A stretch of DNA of 64,000 nt from Isoptericola sediminis (GCF_013085345.1 NZ_JABFAJ010000011.1:124001-188000); one strand, 5' to 3'; shown: positions 19,252 through 27,183, numbered from the stretch's first letter. The notes: generated by a model from the letters alone, not told the origin. Translations and numbers: made by a program.

Positions 19252-19971
19252 TCACCACTCCTCGTTCGATCGTCCGGCGGACGTGCCGGTCCAGAACATG
19301 ATCCGGGTCCGTCCGATGGTCAAGGTGTTGCCGTCCAGCAGCGTCGCCGCCGGGACCTGGTGGCCCTCGACGAAGAGTCCGTTGGTGGAGCCGAGGTCGG
19401 TGGCCACCGCGCCCTCCTGCGTCACCCGGATCTCCAGGTGTCGGCGCGAGACGCCCGGGTCGTCGACGACGATGTCCGCCTCGGCGTCACGGCCGATGAC
19501 CGTGACGGGGCCGGTGAGCAGGTAGCGCTGACCGTCGATGTCGATGAGCGGGTGGCGCGTGCTGGGTGCCGGGTTGGTCGCCGGCGCGACGTTGCCCCGC
19601 ACCGTCGCCGACCGGAGCTCGAACCGGCCCCGGGTCAGCTGGCTGTTGCGCTCGAAGGTCACGCTGACGGGACCGACGAACGCGTAGTGCTGGGAGGAGG
19701 CGTACTCGGTGAGGTTCGCGGCGAGCTCGTCGGCCATGGTCTCCGCTCCCCACGACTGCACGTGGTCGAAGTCCTCCGGGCCGAGCTCGATCGTGAACTC
19801 GTTCGGCGCCACGGTCCGGTCGTAGCCGACGACGGCGGCACGGTCGTCGATCTCGCGCCGCAGTCTGCTCGCCAGCTCGACCGCCTTGACCTCGCTGCCT
19901 CGCCCGACCTTCGCGAACGCGTTGTTCATGACCCGCTCGACGCTCTTCTCGAAGCGGTCCAGCGCTCCCAT
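19252..19971 (-). CDS. fhaA: DUF3662 and FHA domain protein FhaA
   Basis: The first gene of the operon encodes 239 residues. The N-terminal DUF3662 domain (about 1-125, MGALDRFEKSVERVMNNAF onward) is joined by a short linker to a C-terminal FHA domain with IGRDAEADI, VSRRHLEI and GSTNGLFV. In mycobacteria FhaA binds the phosphorylated pseudokinase domain of MviN/MurJ and regulates peptidoglycan synthesis. This protein has a much shorter linker than the mycobacterial form (about 527 aa). The operon promoter should lie in the gap toward tRNA-Leu (19972-20210). Confidence 0.95.
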   Translation of the reverse strand: MGALDRFEKSVERVMNNAFAKVGRGSEVKAVELASRLRREIDDRAAVVGYDRTVAPNEFTIELGPEDFDHVQSWGAETMADELAANLTEYASSQHYAFVGPVSVTFERNSQLTRGRFELRSATVRGNVAPATNPAPSTRHPLIDIDGQRYLLTGPVTVIGRDAEADIVVDDPGVSRRHLEIRVTQEGAVATDLGSTNGLFVEGHQVPAATLLDGNTLTIGRTRIMFWTGTSAGRSNEEW

Positions 19972-20210
19972 GCCACCTCCTTCCGTCAGCCCGCGTGTGC
20001 GGGCAGACTATCCAGATCGTAGGCATCGCTGCACCATCCGCGCCCGTGAACCTGTGGATTTCGTGCGAATCCCTCGGGAAGAGGTGGCGCTCCGGATCAC
20101 GGCCGGATCACGACGCGGAGCGCGCGGTGCAGGTGTGACGTACGTCCCCGCACGAGGCCCCGGATCGGGTTGGGATGCGGGGGCGGGTGCGTGCTAATCT
20201 GCTCCGGCAA

Positions 20211-20294
20211 GCGCGAGTGGCGGAATAGGCAGACGCGCACGGTTCAGGTCCGTGTGCCCGAGAGGGCGTGGGGGTTCAACTCCCCCCTCGCGCA
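20211..20294 (+). tRNA. tRNA-Leu (CAG)
   Basis: This is an 84-nt class II tRNA with a long variable arm. The acceptor stem pairs GCGCGAG with CTCGCGC, the D-arm begins TGGCGGAATAGGCAGACGC, and the anticodon loop is TTCAGGT with anticodon CAG. The T-arm is GGGGGTTCAACTCCCCC. CCA is not encoded. The DNA beyond its 3' end is decayed accessory sequence, which is common where tRNA-Leu genes serve as integration sites. Confidence 0.97.
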
Positions 20295-20305
20295 CCGCAG
20301 ACTGA

Positions 20306-20337
20306 GTCCCGGCCGGGGTGACCCGGCCGGGACTTTT
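20306..20337 (+). terminator. Intrinsic terminator of tRNA-Leu
   Basis: GTCCCGGCCGGG and CCCGGCCGGGAC form a perfect 12-bp stem with a GTGA loop, followed by TTTT. This is one of the few classic hairpin-plus-T-tract terminators in the window. Confidence 0.9.
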
Positions 20338-20340
20338 GTC

Positions 20341-20751
20341 GTTTCTGGGCGGTTCGCGCAGGGCTCTGGAGGTTGGCGCTGTGCTGGCATGAGCCTGGTC
20401 GGCGGTCTCACGGCCGTCGCGGCTCTGTGTGGCGCTGCTGCGGGGGCCGCTCCGGCCCGATATCGGGCGTGCCGGTCCGTCCGGCGGGTGCCGGTAGGTG
20501 TCAGGTGGTCCTCGGTGCGGGTTCGGCACTGAGCGCGTGGTGTAGCCCATCGGCCGGTCGTCCGGTGGTTCGCCGAGCGTGGCTTGCCAGGGCTCGGTGA
20601 TGCCGGCGGCGACGTACCAGCGGTGCAGCTCGCAGGCGTTGTAGGCCGCCAGGACGAAGGCGAGCAGCAGGGCGGTCGGGTTCAGCCGGCGGACCCGGAT
20701 GAAGCGGCGGGACCAGGCGGTCAGCAGGACGGGTCGGCATGGTCCGACGTC
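20341..20751 (-). pseudogene. Decayed region after tRNA-Leu with an open frame lacking a start
   Basis: About 470 bp follow the tRNA-Leu terminator without an intact gene. On the minus strand a frame is open from 20751 downward and reads a basic segment (WSRRFIRVRRLNPTAL), a hydrophobic helix (LLLAFVLAAYNACEL), then HRWYVAAGITEPWQATL and a Pro/Arg-rich tail. No ATG or GTG precedes the hydrophobic part; an in-frame TAG lies just upstream and the first ATG is at 20550. It could be a fragment of a mobile-element membrane protein that has lost its start. I do not recognise a family. The remainder (to 20814) holds nothing I can identify. Confidence 0.4.
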
Positions 20752-20814
20752 CTATGTCGGCAGGATCCGAGATTCGGGGGCGGCAGATTCCGACCTGCCG
20801 CTACGTTCGGGCGC

Positions 20815-21043
20815 GTGACCAGCCTGATCGCACGCCGACTGACCCGAGTTGTCCGCGACCGCTCGGCGACCACCCCGGTGCTTCTCCTCGAAGGGCCCCG
20901 TGGTGTGGGCAAGTCGACGCTGCTGGATGGGCTGGCGGCCGAGTCGGATGCCGTCGTGATCGACCTGGATCGAGAGGACTTCTTGTCGTTCCTGGGTGCT
21001 TTGCGCAGGCTGCCCCGGGCAGGGATCCGACGGCGGTCGTTGG
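20815..21043 (+). pseudogene. Truncated AAA ATPase (DUF4143-type) fragment
   Basis: From GTG 20815 the frame encodes TSLIARRLTRVVRDRSATT, then a Walker A motif (LLLEGPRGVGKSTLLDG) and VVIDLDREDF. This resembles the N-terminus of the AAA_14/DUF4143 ATP-binding proteins (about 400 aa). After about 63 residues the similarity stops and Arg-rich read-through begins, running antisense into the downstream reductase gene. The Walker B motif, sensor and DUF4143 domain are absent. It is therefore a 5' remnant, probably left by a deletion or insertion that brought in the gene at 21044. A leaderless start is possible (CTACGTT about 13 bp upstream). Confidence 0.75.
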
Positions 21044-21655
21044 TCAGGCGGCGCTGCGCCGGCGATAACGGATGTGGGTCGTCAGCGGTGAGTGGAGCAC
21101 CTCGACAGGCTCGAGGTCGAACGTCTCGACGCCGTCGAACAAGCGCTCGCCGTCGCCCAGCAGGACGGGTGCGACGTCGAGGGTGAGCTCATCGATCGCA
21201 CCGGCGTTGAGCGCTTGCCGAGCTGTCGAAGCGCCGCCGGCGATGTCCACGCCGCGACCTCGGGCCGCTTCGAGCGCCTGCTCGTACGCGGCGGCGAATC
21301 CCTCGGTGACGAAGTGGAAGGTCGTCCCACCCTCCATCTGGATCGGCTCGCGGGCATGATGGGTCAGCACGAAGACCGGGGCGTGATACGGCGGCTCGGG
21401 TCCCCACCAACCGTCCCACTCCTGGTCCCACGGCCCGCGGATCGGCCCGAACATGTTCCGGCCCATGACGTAGGCGCCTCGGGGACGCATGAGCCATCGG
21501 TCGGCCGTCCTGTCGGCTTCGGTCGCACGCGGGTCGCCGACATGCCAGCCGTGCAGCTCGCCGCCGCGCTTTCCGAGCGGGTGGTCCCGACCTTGTTCGG
21601 GACCGGCGACGAAGCCGTCGAGCGAGATGGACATGTGACACGTGGTCTCGGACAT
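21044..21655 (-). CDS. Dihydrofolate reductase family protein (RibD C-terminal domain)
   Basis: The 203-residue protein begins MSETTCHMSISLDGFVAGP and contains YVMGRNMFGP, DIAGGASTARQAL and LDVAPVLLGDGERLF. These motifs belong to the RibD C-terminal/DHFR-like reductases that use NADPH. These stand-alone proteins are common in actinobacteria and their substrates are mostly unknown. The start ATG 21655 follows GGGGAGAG at good spacing; the longer upstream frame is rejected. Its 3' end abuts the truncated ATPase, consistent with a rearranged junction after tRNA-Leu. Confidence 0.85.
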   Translation of the reverse strand: MSETTCHMSISLDGFVAGPEQGRDHPLGKRGGELHGWHVGDPRATEADRTADRWLMRPRGAYVMGRNMFGPIRGPWDQEWDGWWGPEPPYHAPVFVLTHHAREPIQMEGGTTFHFVTEGFAAAYEQALEAARGRGVDIAGGASTARQALNAGAIDELTLDVAPVLLGDGERLFDGVETFDLEPVEVLHSPLTTHIRYRRRSAA

Positions 21656-21759
21656 CAGCGTCTCTCCCCTGTGTTGACGTGTGGCACTGCGGTCATGAAC
21701 TGCATCGGCATCCGACGTCCCCGGCGGGATCTCGAGCCTACGGCCGGATCGGGCGGACA

Positions 21760-22863
21760 TCAGGAAGCGGGCCCGGGTGGACGCGGCGCCGGATCGCCCG
21801 TGACGGTGAGGTCCGCGAATCGGACGATCGCGTCGTCCACGGCGCGGGAGCGGATCGACGGGAACACGTCGAAGCTGTGGTGCGCGCCGGGCAGCTCGGC
21901 ATGGACGACCGGCTGTGCCGACGTCCGGCGGAGCCGATCGGCGAAGGCCCGGGCCTCGCGCGCGGGAACGAGGGTGTCCAAGGCGCCGTGGATCAGGAGG
22001 GTCGGGGGCGCGTCACGGTGGATCGCCCGGTGCGGCGACGCCGCCCCGGGGTCACCGAAGTCGCCGTAGTAGCCGTACAGCCCGACGAGCCCGGCGACGC
22101 CACCGTCGGTCATCGTGGCGGTGACGGCCAGGTTCGCCCCCGCCGACCCGCCGACGGCGATCATCCGTCCGGGATCACCGCCGTACGCAGCGACGTTCTC
22201 ACGCACCCAGTCCAGTGCGGCCCGCACGTCGGCGAGCTGTGCACGATGGTCGACACCGAGCTGGCGACGCCCGGCGCTGACGCACACCCACCCGTGCGCG
22301 GCGAGTCGGTGGATCAACGGCTGTGACCCGAGCATCTTGCTGCTGAACGCGGCATGGAAGTACACGAGCACCGGCGCCGGTCCCCCGGACTGGCCGGTCC
22401 GGCGGGAGACGTAGAGGTCGAGCCGGTTCCCGAGCCGTGCCGGGCCGTAGCGACGGTTGCGCACGCGCCGCACGTCCGGGCGCCGGGCAACGAAGGGCAC
22501 GAGCGTCCGCCACCAGGGCAGGCGGGTGCGGCGCGGCCGCGCGCGTGGCCCGTAGACATCCTGCAGCGCCGCTGCGAGCGCGGGTCGGGCGGAGCGGGCA
22601 CGCACCGCGAGCCGGGCCAGAAGGAGCACGGCGGCCACGGTCACCGCGAGCACCACCCACCACCACACGCCCGGCTCAGGATGGCTCAGCGCTCCGAGGG
22701 TGCCCGCCGCGAGCCAGCACGCCCCCAGGAACGGGACCTCGTTGATCCACCATCCCAGGGCGTGCTGCAGGGTGAAGGGCGCCGAGCGGCGCGGCACCAG
22801 GGGCCGCCACGCCATCAGGGCGGACAGCGCCACGATCGCTGCCGTGGTGAGGGCGCCACTCAT
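21760..22863 (-). CDS. Membrane-anchored alpha/beta hydrolase (esterase/HSL-like)
   Basis: The 367-residue protein has two or three N-terminal membrane segments (about 5-20, 42-60 and 67-88), then an alpha/beta hydrolase domain. The nucleophile elbow is GGSAGAN with Ser240, the acid is likely Asp296 (HGALDTLVP) and the base His328 or His329 (GAHHSFD). The oxyanion motif reads FHAAF (169-173), where hormone-sensitive-lipase relatives have HGGG, so oxyanion geometry may differ. The substrate is unknown. The start ATG 22863 overlaps the stop of the upstream epoxide hydrolase (ATGA), so they form one operon that faces a TetR regulator. Confidence 0.85.
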   Translation of the reverse strand: MSGALTTAAIVALSALMAWRPLVPRRSAPFTLQHALGWWINEVPFLGACWLAAGTLGALSHPEPGVWWWVVLAVTVAAVLLLARLAVRARSARPALAAALQDVYGPRARPRRTRLPWWRTLVPFVARRPDVRRVRNRRYGPARLGNRLDLYVSRRTGQSGGPAPVLVYFHAAFSSKMLGSQPLIHRLAAHGWVCVSAGRRQLGVDHRAQLADVRAALDWVRENVAAYGGDPGRMIAVGGSAGANLAVTATMTDGGVAGLVGLYGYYGDFGDPGAASPHRAIHRDAPPTLLIHGALDTLVPAREARAFADRLRRTSAQPVVHAELPGAHHSFDVFPSIRSRAVDDAIVRFADLTVTGDPAPRPPGPAS

Positions 22864-24032
22864 CCGCGCTCCCCCGTGGGACGTCCCGTCGGCCCGAAGA
22901 ACGTGCGCAGGTCGCCGACGAGAAGGTCGGGCACCTCCAGGGCGGCGAAGTGTCCACCGCGGTCGAACTCCGACCAGTGGTCGATGAAGGCGTTGTCACG
23001 CTCGGCCAGTGGCCGGATGGTCCGGAAGTCGTCGGCGAACACGGCGACGCCGATGCGCCCGTGGCTCACCGTGGTGTCGCGGGCGGGGTGCTGCTCGGCG
23101 TAGTGGTAGCGCACTGCTGTGGCCGCGGTGTTGGTGAGCCAGTAGAGCGAGACCTGGGCCAGGACCTGGTCCGGTGTCACGAGGCTGGTGCCGTTGCCGA
23201 AGTTCTCGAAGAGCTCGTGGTAGGCGAGCTGGCCCACGGGCGAGTCGGCCAGCGCGGCGGCGATCGTCTGCGGTCGCGTCGCGTTCATCTGGTGGTAGCC
23301 CGCCACGGACTGGAACCAGCCCGCGAACTCCAGAGCGGCGTAGTCCTGGGGCCCGAACCGCTCGAGCTCAGCGGGGTCGCCGGAGGGGAAGGAGAACAGC
23401 TGGAGCACGTGGGCGCCGAGGAAGCCCTCGGGGTCCAGCACGGCGAGCTCCCGCGAGACCATGGCGCCGGCGTCGCTGCCGTGGGCGCCGTAGGAGTCGT
23501 AGCCCAGACGACGCATCAGCGTGTCGTAGACGCTGGCCACGCGGTCCATGGTCCACCCCTGCTCGACGACCGGGGTGCTGAAGGCGAAGCCCGGCATCGA
23601 CGGGACCACCACGTGGAACGCGTCCTCGGCGTCGCCACCGTGTCGCTCGGGGTCGGTGAGGGGGCCGATCAGGTCCAGGAACTCCGCGAAGGACCCGGGA
23701 TAGGTGTGCAGCAGGAGCAGCGGGGTCGCGTCCTCGTGCGGTGACCGCACGTGGACGAAGTGGATCGTCTGGTGCTCGATCTCGGTCAGGAAGTTGGGCA
23801 CCGCGTTGATGCGGGCCTCGACGGCGCGCCAGTCGAAGGCCTTCCAGCGTTCGACCATGTCGCGCAGGTAGGAGGTCGGGGTCCCGTGATCCCACCCGTC
23901 ACCGGGCGCCGCGGCGGCGAACCGGGTCCGCTCGAGCCGGTGGTGGAGGTCCTCCAGCACCTCCGGCGGGATCGCCGCGGTGAAGGGGCGGACGGGCGCG
24001 GTGGTCCGCGTGGTGGGCTCGGCGTTCGTCAT
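22860..24032 (-). CDS. Epoxide hydrolase family protein
   Basis: The 390-residue protein has the N-terminal EHN lid domain (FTAAIPPEVLEDLHHRLERT onward) and an alpha/beta hydrolase core. The oxyanion motif is HTYPG (109-113), the nucleophile Asp187 lies in GAHGSDAGAM, and the base His is in DRGGHFAALEVP. It probably opens epoxides to diols, although some relatives are dehalogenases. ATG 24032 (MTNAEPTTR) is preferred because GGAAGG lies 10 nt upstream; ATG 24056 is an alternative. It is the first gene of a two-gene operon divergent from TetR at 24178, with palindromic operators between them. Confidence 0.9.
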   Translation of the reverse strand: MTNAEPTTRTTAPVRPFTAAIPPEVLEDLHHRLERTRFAAAAPGDGWDHGTPTSYLRDMVERWKAFDWRAVEARINAVPNFLTEIEHQTIHFVHVRSPHEDATPLLLLHTYPGSFAEFLDLIGPLTDPERHGGDAEDAFHVVVPSMPGFAFSTPVVEQGWTMDRVASVYDTLMRRLGYDSYGAHGSDAGAMVSRELAVLDPEGFLGAHVLQLFSFPSGDPAELERFGPQDYAALEFAGWFQSVAGYHQMNATRPQTIAAALADSPVGQLAYHELFENFGNGTSLVTPDQVLAQVSLYWLTNTAATAVRYHYAEQHPARDTTVSHGRIGVAVFADDFRTIRPLAERDNAFIDHWSEFDRGGHFAALEVPDLLVGDLRTFFGPTGRPTGERG

Positions 24033-24122
24033 GTCGCTGACACCTTCCGGAGACATGCCTGCCGGACGAGCGGGTCTGCTGGCCGACCCGATGGCGGGCG
24101 GAGCGGTAGCGCAGGTGGCTTT

Positions 24123-24158
24123 ACTACGATCGTTGTGATCGTAGACTACGAGCGTAGT
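24123..24158. promoter_or_regulatory. Two phased TetR-type operators
   Basis: ACTACGATCGTTGT (24123-24136) and ACTACGAGCGTAGT (24145-24158) are 14-bp palindrome-like sites with start points exactly 22 bp apart, two helical turns. CTACGATC/GATCGTAG (24124-24144) is also a perfect inverted repeat. The sites lie between the divergent epoxide hydrolase operon and the TetR gene, 19 bp before the TetR ATG. They would let TetR repress itself and the hydrolases. Confidence 0.8.
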
Positions 24159-24177
24159 GAACGAAAGGGGTTCTCAC

Positions 24178-24753
24178 ATGACGAGGCGGGACGACATCGC
24201 CGCCGCGGCGATGGAGCTGGTCGCCGAGGGCGGCACCCATGCGCTGACGCACCGCAGGGTCGACCGACGGCTGGGCCTCCCGGAGGGCACGACGTCGAAC
24301 CACGCCCGGTCGCGGCGAGAGCTGATGCTGCTGGTGGTTCAGCAGGTGGCCGCCGTCGCGCACCTGCTCCCGCCGGAGGCGCCGACGCCCAGCACCGTCG
24401 AGGAGGCCGTCGAGCAGCTCACCGAGGCGTTCGAGGGCGTCGTCGCGCGCGGGGTCGACACCCGGGCGCGCATGTCGCTCTCCATCGACACGCTGCTCGA
24501 CCCCGAGCTGCACGCCCTGCTCACCACCGACTCTCCCGTCCGCGCGACCGTGCTCGAGCAGGCGCGGCGGCTGCTCGACGGGCTGGGGGTGCCCGACAGC
24601 GGGCAGCGAGCCATCGACCTCGCCGGCATCATGAACGGCCTTTTCTACGACCGGCTCGTCGGCCATGGCGTGCACGGCACCCCCGTCGACGCGGAGGCCG
24701 TCCTGCGTGCTTGGCTCACGGGCCTCGGCGCACCGGGGCCCGTCTCCCCGTGA
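24178..24753 (+). CDS. TetR family transcriptional regulator
   Basis: The 191-residue protein has an N-terminal TetR helix-turn-helix (RRDDIAAAAMELVAEGGTHA, then HRRVDRRLGLPEGTTSNHARSR) and a C-terminal ligand domain with FEGVVARGVDTRARMSLSI. The start is ATG 24178 with AAAGGGG 7 nt upstream; the ATG at 24157 lies inside the operator and is less likely. It is divergent from the epoxide hydrolase-esterase operon with paired palindromes between, so it probably represses both directions until a hydrophobic ligand, perhaps an epoxide or ester substrate, binds. Confidence 0.9.
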   Translation: MTRRDDIAAAAMELVAEGGTHALTHRRVDRRLGLPEGTTSNHARSRRELMLLVVQQVAAVAHLLPPEAPTPSTVEEAVEQLTEAFEGVVARGVDTRARMSLSIDTLLDPELHALLTTDSPVRATVLEQARRLLDGLGVPDSGQRAIDLAGIMNGLFYDRLVGHGVHGTPVDAEAVLRAWLTGLGAPGPVSP

Positions 24754-24790
24754 GGAGGCGACCGGCAGGCGCGCCACGCCGTTGACCGAT

Positions 24791-24812
24791 CACTCTAGAG
24801 TGTTTACTCTAG
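24791..24812. promoter_or_regulatory. TetR-type operator upstream of second TetR gene
   Basis: CACTCTAGAGTG (24791-24802) is a perfect palindrome, and TAGAGT-GTTT-ACTCTA (24796-24811) is an overlapping inverted repeat. The block ends 5 bp before the ATG at 24817, so bound repressor would cover the start region. Autoregulation by the following TetR is likely. Confidence 0.75.
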
Positions 24813-24816
24813 GTTC

Positions 24817-25368
24817 ATGAAGTTCGTGCCCGCCGACATCCTCGACGCCGCGGTGACCCTGATCGACGCGGACGGGATCGGCGTGTCCACGGCCAAGGTC
24901 GCGGCGGCCGCGGGGGTGTCCAACGGGACGCTCTTCCACTACTTCCGCACCAAGCAGGACCTGCTCGACGAGCTGTACCTGCACCTCAAGCGCGACCTCG
25001 CGACGGCGATCGGCGACGTCGACGCCACCGGCTCGACGAAGGACCGGTCCCGCACGATCTGGGACCGGTGGGTCGCCTGGGGCACCGCGCACCCGGCGCG
25101 CCACCGGGTGGTCCTGCTGCTCAAGGGCGCAGGTCTGATCCGGCGGGCCGCCGTCGAGGAGGCCCAGACCTACTTCGCCGCCGTACCCGACGTGCTGGCC
25201 GAGGCGGCGGCCGACGGGCAGCTCGTCGACATGCCGCTGCCGTACCTCGCCGAGGTCGTCGAGAACCAGATCGACCTCGCGGTCTCCCGCGACCTCGCCG
25301 AGGCCGAGCGCGCCGTCGCGTTCGAGATGGCGTGGGCGTCGATCACCGCACGGAACGCCGCCCGCTAG
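24817..25368 (+). CDS. TetR/AcrR family transcriptional regulator
   Basis: The 183-residue regulator has an N-terminal TetR DNA-binding domain (ILDAAVTLIDADGIGVSTAK, then AAAAGVSNGTLFHYFRTKQDLLDELY) and a helical ligand domain (WDRWVAWGTAHPARHRVVLLL). ATG 24817 is 5 bp after a palindromic operator, and no clear Shine-Dalgarno lies between, so the message may be leaderless. It is 35 bp upstream of an NAD-dependent reductase gene on the same strand, which is the likely regulated partner. Confidence 0.92.
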   Translation: MKFVPADILDAAVTLIDADGIGVSTAKVAAAAGVSNGTLFHYFRTKQDLLDELYLHLKRDLATAIGDVDATGSTKDRSRTIWDRWVAWGTAHPARHRVVLLLKGAGLIRRAAVEEAQTYFAAVPDVLAEAAADGQLVDMPLPYLAEVVENQIDLAVSRDLAEAERAVAFEMAWASITARNAAR

Positions 25369-25403
25369 CGGCACCTCGCCCGGAACCACCCCCAAGGAGC
25401 ATC

Positions 25404-26411
25404 ATGTCCACCGTCCTGGTCACCGGAGCCTCCGGATTCATCGCCAAGCACATCCTGCGCGAGCTGCTCGCCGACGGGCACACCGTCCGGGCCACCGTCC
25501 GGTCCGACCGGCGGCGCGCCCAGGTCGAGGCGCTCTTCCCGGACGCCGACCTCGAGTTCGTCTCGCTCGACCTGACCTCCGACGAGGGCTGGGACGACGC
25601 CCTCGTCGGTGTCGACGTGCTCATGCACACGGCCTCCCCCTTCCCGACCGACCCGCCCAAGGACCCGCAGGACCTCATCCGTCCCGCCGTGGACGGGACC
25701 CTGCGCGCCCTGCGCGCCGCCCGGGCCGCGGGGGTGCACCGCGTCGTGCTCACCTCGACCTGCGGTGCGATCTACAAGCCCGCCGACCACGAGTGGTCCC
25801 GCCGGAAGACCCGCGAGGACTGGACCGAGACCGACGGCCCCAGGACCACCCCGTACGAGGCGTCCAAGACGCTGGCCGAGCAGGCGGCGTGGCGGTTCGT
25901 CGCCGAGCACCCCGAGATGCGGCTGACCGTCGTCAACCCCGGCATGGTGTTCGGCCCGGCGATGGACGAGCACTACGGGTCCTCGCTCGGCACCGTCGAG
26001 CAGCTCGTGACCGGGCAGCTGCCGATGCTGCCGCAGATGAACATGCCCGTCGTCGACGTCCGCGACGTCGCGCGGATCCACGTGCGGGCGATGTCGGACG
26101 AGGGCGCCGTCGGGCAGCGGTTCCCGGCGAACGCGGGGCCGATGTCCATCCCCGAGATGGCCGGCGTGCTCCGCGTGGCCTACCCGGACGCCGGCATCAC
26201 CAACCGGGTCGCGCCGAACTGGCTGATCCGGGCGATGTCGGTCGTCATGCCGACGATGAAGACCGCCTCCACGGGCCTCGGGCTCAACGCCGACGTGGAC
26301 GGCACGGACGCGCCGCGCCAGTTCGGCTTCGAGTACATCCCCTCCCGCGAGGCGCTGCTGGCGTCGGCGGCCTCCGTGGGGGCCGGCCAGCCCGTCCGAT
26401 CCGCGGGCTGA
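25404..26411 (+). CDS. NAD-dependent epimerase/dehydratase family reductase (extended SDR)
   Basis: The 335-residue extended SDR resembles dihydroflavonol 4-reductase and cinnamoyl-CoA reductase-like enzymes. The Rossmann motif is VTGASGFIAKHI, the catalytic Ser/Thr segment is VVLTSTCGAIY and the YxxxK motif is YEASK. It would reduce an aldehyde or ketone with NAD(P)H; the substrate is unknown. The start ATG 25404 follows AAGGAG. The neighbouring TetR gene suggests inducible expression. A strong hairpin terminator follows. Confidence 0.9.
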   Translation: MSTVLVTGASGFIAKHILRELLADGHTVRATVRSDRRRAQVEALFPDADLEFVSLDLTSDEGWDDALVGVDVLMHTASPFPTDPPKDPQDLIRPAVDGTLRALRAARAAGVHRVVLTSTCGAIYKPADHEWSRRKTREDWTETDGPRTTPYEASKTLAEQAAWRFVAEHPEMRLTVVNPGMVFGPAMDEHYGSSLGTVEQLVTGQLPMLPQMNMPVVDVRDVARIHVRAMSDEGAVGQRFPANAGPMSIPEMAGVLRVAYPDAGITNRVAPNWLIRAMSVVMPTMKTASTGLGLNADVDGTDAPRQFGFEYIPSREALLASAASVGAGQPVRSAG

Positions 26412-26465
26412 CCCCAGCACGCCGTCACCCGCACCGGCTTTCCCACCTCCCCACGGTGCGTGGCA

Positions 26466-26498
26466 CGAAGGCCCCGGTTCCTCGAACCGGGGCCTTCG
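26466..26498. terminator. Perfect 15-bp hairpin between convergent genes
   Basis: CGAAGGCCCCGGTTC and GAACCGGGGCCTTCG pair perfectly around a CTC loop, between the reductase gene (+) and the cupin gene (-). Both transcription units could end here. Confidence 0.85.
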
Positions 26499-26529
26499 TC
26501 GTTCCCGGGGGCCTGGCGATCGGCGCGAC

Positions 26530-27006
26530 TCAGGCGTGCCGGTCGGGCTCGCCCTCCTCCGGCTGCTCGGTCCACGACGGCGGTTCGTCGCGCCCGCTCG
26601 ACTCGTCGCGCTCGGCCTCGTCAGCGGTCTCCTGCACGATTCCTGCCGCGTGATGGGTGGGGGCGTACACGGCGTACAGCCGCATCGGCTCGTCCCCGGT
26701 GTTGATCACGTCGTGCCAGGTGCCGGCCGGCACCTGGATCGCCCAGCCGTCGGCGACGTCCTGCACGAAGTCCAGGTCGTCGCGCGCCGGACCCATGACG
26801 CACCGACCCCGGCCGGCGTCCAGCCGGAGGAACTGGTCGGTGTCCGGGTGGACCTCGAGCCCGACGGATTCGCCGACCGGGATCGACATCAGCGTGACCT
26901 GGAGATGCACCCCCGTCCAGACGACCGCGCGGTAGGCGTCGTTGTGCCGGGTGGCAGCCTCGATGTCGAAGGCCTGAGGCCGGGGGCCCTCGTCGGTGAC
27001 AGTCAT
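26530..27006 (-). CDS. Cupin domain protein
   Basis: The 158-residue product carries a single cupin barrel: VGLEVHPDTDQFLRLDAGRG matches motif 1 (metal-binding His and Glu/Gln positions) and VPAGTWHDVINTG matches motif 2. The C-terminal 35 residues are acidic and probably disordered (DEAERDESSG onward). Small cupins of this kind bind a metal and may be isomerases or dioxygenases, or only sense a ligand; the role is not clear. The start ATG 27006 (MTVTDEGPRPQ) has AAAGGA 8 nt upstream. The sigma-factor gene ends 177 bp upstream on the same strand. Confidence 0.88.
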   Translation of the reverse strand: MTVTDEGPRPQAFDIEAATRHNDAYRAVVWTGVHLQVTLMSIPVGESVGLEVHPDTDQFLRLDAGRGRCVMGPARDDLDFVQDVADGWAIQVPAGTWHDVINTGDEPMRLYAVYAPTHHAAGIVQETADEAERDESSGRDEPPSWTEQPEEGEPDRHA

Positions 27007-27183
27007 GTGCGGTGTCCTTTCGTTCAGCTCGCGCGGGGCGCGACGGTGCAGCAGGGCCGTCCGATGCCGGCTCCTGTCAGCATGCTGCTGCCGGCGCGGT
27101 GACGCATGCCCGACGGGAAGGACCGTCGCCACCAGGAGACCCCGTCGGGACGGTGACCGCGCACGTCGCCGCTGGTCCTCGGG

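Noticed and set aside
24032-24056. ATG 24056 as epoxide hydrolase start
   Set aside because: It lacks a Shine-Dalgarno, while ATG 24032 has GGAAGG at 10 nt and starts at the typical N-terminus. It cannot be fully excluded.
25068-25403. Extended N-terminus of the reductase gene upstream of 25404
   Set aside because: The extension overlaps the TetR gene in another frame and is Arg/Gly-rich; the ATG at 25404 has a clear AAGGAG and the Rossmann fold starts directly.
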